From Flavobacteriaceae bacterium (GTDB lineage Bacteria > Bacteroidota > Bacteroidia > Flavobacteriales > Flavobacteriaceae), in NCBI GenBank assembly GCA_015493405.1, contig WGDF01000287.1:1-5437 (forward strand): a stretch of 5,437 bases of DNA. Direction: 5' to 3'. The position numbers were made by a program, and so were the translations under genes. The notes under the pieces are model-generated. The model was not told the origin of the DNA and made no database searches. It was given only the letters and a program-made list of their open reading frames with translations. Shown here piece after piece: positions 1 to 5,437 of the stretch. Positions within the stretch are counted from its first letter, which is position 1. Every line of letters starts with the position of its first letter.

Positions 1-350
1 AATTGTTAAACTTTTTGAGTGAACGTATTTATAAACGAGCCAACCAAATTTATATCGATTGGCGCAAGGTCGAGCATTTACTTTCACAAGAAACTATAGA
101 TTGGTTTATCACTTATATTTTACCCAAAATAGCATCTCATAAAGCTTACAGATTGGCTTTTCTTCTTACAGACCCACAGCAAATTAAGTTGCCGGCAAAA
201 ATTCCTGTGAATCAAACCGGTATTGAGGCGCAAGTTTTTAAAGATCCCGATCAGTTGATGCAATGGCTTATGGCCGGAGCCGAACGTAAAGCGCCCGGTA
301 CAGATGACCATGACCACCATCATGACCATGGTAGTAGTTGTCATACTTAA
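1..350 (+). CDS. C-terminal part of an unrecognised small alpha/beta protein with His-rich tail (5' end outside window)
   Basis: The open frame runs in from the left edge and stops at TAA 348-350, leaving about 115 visible residues. The first visible codon, TTG at 3-5, is not a convincing start and no in-frame ATG occurs before residue 86, so the true start is probably upstream. The pattern is a strand (IYIDW, residues 16-20), a long amphipathic helix (about 28-45), a strand (LAFLL, 51-55), then a strand and helix (EAQVFKD followed by PDQLMQWLM, 75-90). This order loosely recalls small STAS/SpoIIAA-like proteins, but that is inference from pattern only and I do not recognise the family. After residue 95 comes a low-complexity tail rich in Asp and His (six His in residues 103-114, plus Cys113), which could bind Zn, Ni, Cu or Co. 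No signal peptide or membrane segment is visible in this part, so a cytoplasmic place is likely. The next gene follows after 33 bp on the same strand and could be cotranscribed. Confidence 0.75.
   Translation, partial: LLNFLSERIYKRANQIYIDWRKVEHLLSQETIDWFITYILPKIASHKAYRLAFLLTDPQQIKLPAKIPVNQTGIEAQVFKDPDQLMQWLMAGAERKAPGTDDHDHHHDHGSSCHT
304..347 (+). repeat. Short TGACCA repeats encoding the His/Asp tail
   Basis: The hexamer TGACCA occurs at 305-310, 311-316 and 323-328, with related CCATCA sequence between. Read in the gene's frame it gives alternating Asp and His codons (residues 101-109), followed by a Ser-Ser-Cys-His-Thr end. It is an imperfect, short repeat that could vary in length between strains by slippage. 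A metal-binding role for the tail is inferred from composition only. Confidence 0.5.
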
Positions 351-383
351 TTTTTTTTTGATATATTTACTCAAATTTTATAT

Positions 384-1430
384 ATGAAATCTATATTTTT
401 TAGCCTAACAATTTTAAGTCTTTTATTAATCGCTTGTGATATTAAAGAACAAGGTATTTCAGATGCACAAATATTAGAAGTCCATTCACTTTACGGTTCG
501 CAATTGATTACCCATTTTAAAGTGCCTTTTAAAGCTCAAAATGCTGCCGGAGTTGATTTAACCTCACATGCTATATTTTATATAGACGGCCAGGCCCAAA
601 GTTCCAATATTTTAGAATTTAATCAAACCGGTTCATATAATGTAACAGCAAGTATAACTTTAGATGGTCAAACCATTACAAGTCAAGCTATGCAAGTTCA
701 AGTTATAGTGCCACAATCGACAACTAAAATACTTGTAGAAGATTATACCGGAACTTGGTGTACCAATTGTCCACGTGTAACTTATAAGTTGGATCAAGCG
801 GTTTCTCAAAATGACCATATTATTCCCGTTGCTATTCACTATTCACGGTGGCAAGGAGATGATCCTTTAGGATTTAATGAGATTACGACGCTTACTCGGG
901 ATTTTAACATTTCCGGTTTACCCTCACCGATAGTCAACCGCCGTTTGGGTCATATCTGGGATGAGCAATACACCAGTTTACAAGCGCTTTTAGATCAGCC
1001 TCAACCTTTAGGTTTGTCAGTTGCCTCTCAAATATCTTCAAATCAATTGGATCTAACCGTTTCTGTGCGTTTTGATATGGACTTTTCTAAAAAGAATGTT
1101 AATTTAGTGATTTATTTAACTGAAAACGATTTACATGCCGACCAAGCCAATGCCACTAACTATTATGGTGGGCAGGATCCCATTCCAAATTTTGAGCAAA
1201 ATCATACTTTAAGAGTTGCTTTAAACGGGGTTTACGGTTTGCCTATTCCATCAAGCCAAATGCAAGCCAACCATATATATACATACCATTTTTCAGGTGC
1301 TGTGCCACCGGAAATTACCCAAATTGATCATTGTGATATAGAAGCTTTTGTGATTGATGGCGATGACCAAAATGCACCTCTAATCAATATTCAAAAAGCT
1401 GCAATAGGAACAACTCAAGATTTTGATTGA
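384..1430 (+). CDS. Omp28-related outer-membrane lipoprotein with thioredoxin-like domain
   Basis: This encodes a 348-aa exported lipoprotein. A short lipoprotein signal peptide (Lys2, hydrophobic residues 4-16) ends in the lipobox L-I-A-C, with Cys18 the predicted lipidated residue. The residues after Cys18 are D-I-K-E-Q; they are charged, but not a clean match to the Bacteroidota surface-export signals I know, so inner or outer leaflet facing is unsettled. Residues of about 30-110 look like an all-beta Ig-like domain. Next comes a thioredoxin-fold segment (about 115-205) with W125-C126-T-N-C129-P130 and a probable cis-proline loop G178-L-P180. The rest (about 206-345) is beta-rich and fits the C-terminal part of Omp28-like proteins, named after the Porphyromonas gingivalis outer-membrane protein. 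One more cysteine, Cys317, lies in the C-terminal domain. The intact CxxC and proline suggest redox or disulfide activity in the envelope, but Omp28-family function is not well settled. The ATG at 384 is chosen because the signal peptide starts there; no Shine-Dalgarno precedes it, which is usual in Bacteroidota. The stop lies in a terminator stem, so this is the last gene of its transcript. Confidence 0.88.
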   Translation: MKSIFFSLTILSLLLIACDIKEQGISDAQILEVHSLYGSQLITHFKVPFKAQNAAGVDLTSHAIFYIDGQAQSSNILEFNQTGSYNVTASITLDGQTITSQAMQVQVIVPQSTTKILVEDYTGTWCTNCPRVTYKLDQAVSQNDHIIPVAIHYSRWQGDDPLGFNEITTLTRDFNISGLPSPIVNRRLGHIWDEQYTSLQALLDQPQPLGLSVASQISSNQLDLTVSVRFDMDFSKKNVNLVIYLTENDLHADQANATNYYGGQDPIPNFEQNHTLRVALNGVYGLPIPSSQMQANHIYTYHFSGAVPPEITQIDHCDIEAFVIDGDDQNAPLINIQKAAIGTTQDFD

Positions 1431-1448
1431 GGACGACCTCAATTTTTT
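1426..1448 (+). terminator. Rho-independent terminator overlapping the stop codon of the Omp28-like gene
   Basis: A perfect 7-bp inverted repeat (ATTGAGG at 1426-1432, CCTCAAT at 1437-1443) encloses a 4-nt ACGA loop and runs straight into a T tract (1443-1448). The TGA stop of the lipoprotein gene (1428-1430) is inside the left arm. There is no matching A tract upstream, so it should act mainly on plus-strand transcription. Confidence 0.85.
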
Positions 1449-1488
1449 AAATGTTAAATAATGCTTTAAACGAGTATAAGGTATAATT

Positions 1489-1522
1489 TTTGATAAGTTT
1501 ATTAATTATTTTAGTAACTTTA
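1489..1522 (+). promoter_or_regulatory. Candidate Bacteroidota-type promoter for the protease/barrel gene
   Basis: TTTG at 1489-1492 is followed after 22 nt by TAACTTTA at 1515-1522. The latter matches the Bacteroidota -7 consensus TAnnTTTG at all but the last defined base, and the spacing lies within the range reported for such promoters. A start site near 1528-1530 would leave a leader of about 30 nt before the ATG at 1562. The position just after a strong terminator supports the need for a new promoter here. In sequence this AT-rich, a chance match is quite possible. Confidence 0.35.
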
Positions 1523-1561
1523 TCCGATTTTAAAGTCTTTTGTAACTATAAAATTTTTCAA

Positions 1562-4500
1562 ATGAAAAAAAGTATCTTAGTTTTTCTATTATTATTTAGT
1601 ATAGCCAATATTTCCGCTCAATATTTTGGGGGCAATAAGCCACGTTATGAAGAATTTCATTTCAAGGTTTATGAAACGCCGCATGTTGCCCTTTATACTT
1701 ATCTGACCAATGATTCGCTCCGAAAATCTTTTTTGAGAGAGGCTGAGAAATGGTATCATAGGCACTATACTTTGTTCAAAGATACTTTTCCTGAAAAGGT
1801 TCCCATTATACTCTATAACAATCATGCCGATTTTCAGCAAACGACAGCTATTTCGGGCAATATAGGCGTAGGAACCGGTGGGGTTACAGAAGCTTTAAAA
1901 AACAGAGTCACGATGCCGGTGCGGCCTTCTTTCGGTCAAACCGATCACGTTCTGGGGCATGAGATGGTGCATGCTTTTCAATATAATTTGATTAAAACGG
2001 ACGATTCATTATCCTTTAACAATTTAGCCAATGTGCCGTTATGGATGGTTGAAGGTATGGCTGAATACTTATCCTTGGGCCGTTATGATGAACATACGGC
2101 TATGTGGATGCGCGATGCTGTTTTGAGTAAAGATTATCCCTTAATCAAAGATTTGTATAAGAGCAAATATTTTCCTTACCGTTACGGTCAAAATTTTTGG
2201 GCTTATATCGGTGGAACATATGGTGATGACAAAATCAAACCTTTATTTTACCAAACCTTGCGTTGGGGGTTAAAGCAAGCAACTGACACGGTCTTGCATA
2301 TCAAATTGGATTCTTTGTCCAAAGATTGGAAACGAACCAATGTCAGTTATTATCAACAGTTTTTAGACGGCCGCGACACTTTGGCAGTAGGAAAAGTTAT
2401 TTTTGATCAAAACAATGCCGGTAAAATGAATGTGTCTCCGGTCGTTAGTCCCGATGGTAAAAAAATGATTTTCTTATCTGAAAAGAATGTGCTGTCTATG
2501 GATTTATATGTAGCTGACATCGCGACTAAAAAAATGCACAAAATATCTTCCAAACCAATGACCAATCATATTGATGCCATTGATGCTTTTGAATCTGCGG
2601 GAACTTGGTCACCGGACAGCAAATATTTTGCTTATATTATTTTTAAAAACGGTAAAAATCAATTGGCTTTGGTCAATGTTGCTAAAAAAAAGCTGACCAA
2701 AATATTGGAAATTCCCGATTTGCAAGCTTTTTCTTATCCGGCTTGGTCGCCCGACGGCAAATCCATATTGTTATTAGGACAAGTCGAGGGACAATCCGAT
2801 TTATACCTTTATAATTTGTCCGATCAAAAGATAACCCGATTGACTCATGATCCTTATGCCGAAATGCAAGCTATGTGGTCACCTGACGGTAAAAAAATTA
2901 TATTTACAACCGATTATTACTATGTCAAGCGCCATTTATATCCGGTGCGATACCATATCGGAATTTTAGATTTAGCGACCAGACAAAAATCCTATCCTGC
3001 CATATTACCGGGTGCCAATAATATGAATCCGCAGTTTGATCAAGCAGCCGAAAATATCTATTTTTTATCCGATTATGATGGCTTTAGAGATTTATACCGT
3101 TACCATATAGCTTCGAAAAAGATATACCGCTTAACGAAATTTTTTACCGGTATTTCGGGCATTACTAAATTTTCGCCGGCTTATAGTATCAATTATAAAA
3201 ATAACGAAATAATATATAATTATTTTGCGCGGCATCAATATCAATTGGCCAAAGCCAAAATCAGTCAATTCTATAATACGCCGGTAGAAGATACTAATAT
3301 TAGAATAGCACCGGCACTTTTACCGCCTCGTATTAATTTGAATTACAGTTTGGTCGAAAGATTATTGCGAAATAAATATGAAGATCTTAAATTTAAGATT
3401 GTTGCCAAACCCTATAAACCCAAATTCAAATTGGATTATATCAGTAATATAGGCATCGGCATGAGTACTTCAAGCATGTATGGTAGCGGTATGGCCGGTG
3501 GTATCAGTATGATTTTTAGTGATATGCTGGGGCAAAATCAACTCTATGCTGCGGCATCGCTCAATGGTGAAGTTTACGATTTTGGAGCTTATGCAGCTTA
3601 TTTCAATCAAAAACACAGGGTAGGCTGGGGTGTTTCCTTATCTCATATTCCTTATACTACTTATTATCAGGGTGTTTATAAGGATACGCTTAATTTTGAC
3701 AATACTGCTGTTCCGGTAGATCGTTATTCCATTTATACGATTCGTATGTTTGAAGAAAAAGTTGGTTTATATGCCAGTTATCCCTTTTCTAAAACATTGA
3801 GGGCGGAGCTTGGAGGTTCATTAGCCCATTATTCTTATAAGATAACAGCCAATAACTTTTATTACGATTATTACGATCCTTATAGTGGCTATGCTTACGG
3901 CTATTATGGTTATGAGAAAAAAGATGAGAAATCTCCTCCGGGATTTAATTTTCATGAACTCAACACGGCTTTTGTCGGAGATAATTCTGTTTTCGGTCTG
4001 ACGGCTCCTATGAAGGGACAACGCTTTCGTGTCGGCATGCAACAATATTTCGGCAGAAATACCTTATCGACTTTTACTTTGGATTACCGTAAATATATTT
4101 TCTTAAAACCGGTGAGTTTTGCTTTCAAATTGGCACATTACAATCGTTTTGGGCCGGATGCAAATCGCAGCTATCAAGATGGAGGTATCTTGCCGCCTTT
4201 ATATTTGGGATATGACTTTTTTGTGAGAGGTTATTCATACGATGCTTTATTTAATAGCATGATGGCAACCAATGGACAGAGTTTATGGTATACCGATTTA
4301 ATCGGGAGTAAAATGTTGGTCGGTAATTTCGAATTACGATTACCCTTTACCGGACCGGAACGTTTGGCTGTCATCAAATCAGGTGTCCTTTTTACCGATC
4401 TTAACTTGTTTTTTGACGCCGGTTTGATCTGGAATGGCGGTGATAAAATTACTTTAAAACGACGTGCAGATCGCAGTTCACGTTATCCCATATTTAGCAC

Positions 4501-4621
4501 GGGTTTATCAACACGTATCAATTTATTTGGACAGATTATCATTCAGCCCTACTATGCTATCCCTTTAAGTTTGGCGAAAAGTAAAGGCTATTTCGGTATT
4601 AATTTTTATCCGGGTTTTTAA
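1562..4621 (+). CDS. Exported zinc metalloprotease - TolB-like propeller - Omp85-like beta-barrel fusion protein
   Basis: This encodes a 1019-aa outer-membrane protein in several parts. Residues 1-19 are a signal peptide (MKK, hydrophobic core, cleavage probably before Gln20 in the ISA-Q context). Residues of about 35-270 form a gluzincin-type metallopeptidase domain resembling the 'peptidase MA-like' family: H133-E-M-V-H137 gives two zinc ligands and the catalytic Glu134, and E164 in the segment WMVEGMAEY (161-169) is the likely third ligand, so the site looks intact. Residues of about 291-568 hold PD40/TolB-like repeats, with SPDGK-type turns at 296-300, 350-354, 396-400 and 440-444 and two weaker units near 489-504 and 534-552, which suggests a six-bladed propeller as in TolB. 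A linker (about 569-619) leads to a beta-barrel (about 620-1019) with alternating aromatic strands, a V888-R-G-Y891 motif like the conserved loop-6 VRGF/Y of Omp85 proteins, downstream G-N-F-E-L-R-L-P (921-928) and F-F-D-A-G (950-954) segments typical of the last Omp85 strands, and a terminal Phe. No POTRA domain is evident. The ATG at 1562 is chosen because it starts a classic signal peptide. Substrate and partners are unknown. Confidence 0.85.
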   Translation: MKKSILVFLLLFSIANISAQYFGGNKPRYEEFHFKVYETPHVALYTYLTNDSLRKSFLREAEKWYHRHYTLFKDTFPEKVPIILYNNHADFQQTTAISGNIGVGTGGVTEALKNRVTMPVRPSFGQTDHVLGHEMVHAFQYNLIKTDDSLSFNNLANVPLWMVEGMAEYLSLGRYDEHTAMWMRDAVLSKDYPLIKDLYKSKYFPYRYGQNFWAYIGGTYGDDKIKPLFYQTLRWGLKQATDTVLHIKLDSLSKDWKRTNVSYYQQFLDGRDTLAVGKVIFDQNNAGKMNVSPVVSPDGKKMIFLSEKNVLSMDLYVADIATKKMHKISSKPMTNHIDAIDAFESAGTWSPDSKYFAYIIFKNGKNQLALVNVAKKKLTKILEIPDLQAFSYPAWSPDGKSILLLGQVEGQSDLYLYNLSDQKITRLTHDPYAEMQAMWSPDGKKIIFTTDYYYVKRHLYPVRYHIGILDLATRQKSYPAILPGANNMNPQFDQAAENIYFLSDYDGFRDLYRYHIASKKIYRLTKFFTGISGITKFSPAYSINYKNNEIIYNYFARHQYQLAKAKISQFYNTPVEDTNIRIAPALLPPRINLNYSLVERLLRNKYEDLKFKIVAKPYKPKFKLDYISNIGIGMSTSSMYGSGMAGGISMIFSDMLGQNQLYAAASLNGEVYDFGAYAAYFNQKHRVGWGVSLSHIPYTTYYQGVYKDTLNFDNTAVPVDRYSIYTIRMFEEKVGLYASYPFSKTLRAELGGSLAHYSYKITANNFYYDYYDPYSGYAYGYYGYEKKDEKSPPGFNFHELNTAFVGDNSVFGLTAPMKGQRFRVGMQQYFGRNTLSTFTLDYRKYIFLKPVSFAFKLAHYNRFGPDANRSYQDGGILPPLYLGYDFFVRGYSYDALFNSMMATNGQSLWYTDLIGSKMLVGNFELRLPFTGPERLAVIKSGVLFTDLNLFFDAGLIWNGGDKITLKRRADRSSRYPIFSTGLSTRINLFGQIIIQPYYAIPLSLAKSKGYFGINFYPGF

Positions 4622-4694
4622 TTCGGAATAATGTTGCAACGTTTTTTAAGGAAGTGTAATTGATGATTGCGCTTTAATTAGGCAGTAGGCACTA

Positions 4695-5437
4695 TTATTT
4701 TTTTGATTTTTCATCAAAATAACGGTCGTATTGGCTGTAGCAGTTTAGTATGGCTTCTAAAATTTGTAAATCATTGGCTTTTTGAATAAAATTTTGCGGA
4801 TAATCACACATTTCTAAAACCAAATAAACATCTTTTTTATCGATTTTTAATAAGCGAGATAGAATTTCACGGTCAAATTTAGCAGCCAAAATCTGTTTGA
4901 CCTTATCTTCTTCTTGTATTTTTTTTAGTCGCCGCATATCTTTGGCATGAGTGGCAAAAATATTATAAATCAAATCCACCGGATTCATAATTTCTTTTAA
5001 CACATCATTGACCCGTGATAAAGCTGTGGGATTAGGATTGCCGAACATAGCAGCTATTTTGGGACTGATATCAATTTGTTTTTGTAAGGGAATCAGATTG
5101 ACATCTATGGGAAGACTTCCCGTTAATTGATCCGAACTGACAATAACTTCATCCAAAGCCAAGGGGGCTTCCAGCATATAAATCGTTTGGTGTTTTTTAA
5201 GAATTTCGGGATTAGCTTTTATGTTGATAGTTTTAAAGCCCATAAAGGTTACGATAATAGAATCATTGACTTTGGCCGGAATACTGAACATGCCGTTTTC
5301 GTCAGAAGTCGTGCCATCCAAAGAAGTTAAGTTGACGATATTTGCGCCAACCAACACTTGTTTGGTTCCGGCATGTATGATGGTGCCGCTAAAGAACTGA
5401 TCTTGACCGAATGCATGCAGACCGGCTAGTAGAAATA
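4695..5437 (-). CDS. Carboxypeptidase-regulatory-like domain exported protein (5' end just outside window)
   Basis: The frame is open on the minus strand from the window edge to TAA at 4697-4695, giving 246 visible residues. It begins with FLLAGLHAFGQDQF, the end of a signal peptide with probable cleavage near the HAFGQ stretch, so the start codon should lie only some 10-20 codons beyond the edge. Residues of about 14-97 form a CarboxypepD_reg-like (Ig-fold) domain: S-G-T-I-I at its first strand, V-L-V-G-A-N (27-32), the turn TSDENGMFSIP (43-53), the I-V-T-F-M-G-F segment (61-67) and the closing LALDEVIV (92-99). This domain usually precedes TonB-dependent receptors, but here it is followed only by a charged, mostly helical region of about 145 residues (102-246) and a stop, with no plug or barrel. 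It therefore fits the small stand-alone exported proteins of this type found in Bacteroidota, whose function is not known to me. It converges on the protease/barrel gene with a 73-bp gap. Confidence 0.82.
   Translation of the reverse strand, partial: FLLAGLHAFGQDQFFSGTIIHAGTKQVLVGANIVNLTSLDGTTSDENGMFSIPAKVNDSIIVTFMGFKTINIKANPEILKKHQTIYMLEAPLALDEVIVSSDQLTGSLPIDVNLIPLQKQIDISPKIAAMFGNPNPTALSRVNDVLKEIMNPVDLIYNIFATHAKDMRRLKKIQEEDKVKQILAAKFDREILSRLLKIDKKDVYLVLEMCDYPQNFIQKANDLQILEAILNCYSQYDRYFDEKSKK

Noticed and set aside
310..359. Possible terminator after the first gene (weak hairpin then nine T)
   Set aside because: ACCAT (316-320) pairs with ATGGT (328-332), but the stem is only 5 bp, the extension is mismatched, and about 18 nt separate it from the T run at 351-359. 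The T run alone is not evidence, and read-through into the lipoprotein gene is plausible.
120..374. Minus-strand reading frame opposite the first gene
   Set aside because: Its Met/Thr/Val-rich stretch is only the complement of the His/Asp repeat of the plus-strand gene; no independent signal supports it.
1490..1561. Longer version of the protease/barrel protein starting at TTG 1490
   Set aside because: The extra 24 residues would place a non-signal stretch in front of a textbook signal peptide (MKK plus hydrophobic core plus SA-Q). The ATG at 1562 is the better start, and 1490 overlaps the candidate promoter.
1592..1840. Minus-strand reading frame inside the protease/barrel gene
   Set aside because: It lies fully opposite the conserved signal-peptide and protease region and has no recognisable domain.
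3821..4045. Minus-strand reading frame inside the barrel region
   Set aside because: Its Ile/Val-rich stretch is the complement of the Tyr-rich codons; it is a shadow.
4630..4647. Possible terminator in the convergent gap
   Set aside because: The palindrome around GTTGCAAC can form only a 5-bp stem with a wobble pair and a TGCA loop before six T. It may contribute to ending the protease/barrel transcript but is too weak to call; no good terminator was found for the minus-strand gene either.
5127..5330. Plus-strand reading frame opposite the carboxypeptidase-regulatory gene
   Set aside because: It is opposite well-recognised domain sequence and shows no features of its own.
4695..5357. Start of the minus-strand gene at GTG 5357
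   Set aside because: The frame stays open to the window edge and encodes a signal-peptide end and the first strand of the regulatory domain upstream of this GTG, so the codon is internal.

Overview
This window looks like Bacteroidota chromosomal DNA. It is AT-rich, its starts lack Shine-Dalgarno sequences, and three gene types are typical of that phylum: an Omp28-like lipoprotein, a carboxypeptidase-regulatory-domain (CarboxypepD_reg-like) exported protein, and a PD40/TolB-like propeller joined to an outer-membrane barrel. A finer placement is not supported. I see no rRNA, tRNA, CRISPR array, insertion sequence or phage gene.

Layout, left to right: (1) the 3' end of a plus-strand gene (to 350) encoding a small alpha/beta protein with a His/Asp-rich tail. 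(2) After 33 bp, a plus-strand Omp28-related lipoprotein (384-1430) with a thioredoxin-type WCTNCP motif; its stop codon lies inside a strong intrinsic terminator (1426-1448). (3) A 131-bp gap with a candidate Bacteroidota-type promoter. (4) A large plus-strand gene (1562-4621, 1019 aa) combining a signal peptide, a gluzincin-type zinc protease domain, a TolB-like propeller of about six blades and an Omp85-like C-terminal beta-barrel with a VRGY motif. (5) A 73-bp convergent gap. (6) A minus-strand gene (4695 to beyond 5437) for a CarboxypepD_reg-like exported protein, whose reading frame runs off the window 78 bases beyond the first internal start-like codon.

At least three of the four genes encode exported envelope proteins, so the window reads as a cell-envelope neighbourhood. 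The genes do not form one operon: a terminator separates the lipoprotein from the protease/barrel gene, and the last gene is convergent. The most interesting item is the protease-propeller-barrel fusion. The expected POTRA domains of an Omp85 protein are absent, and an apparently active metalloprotease and a TolB-like propeller stand in their place.
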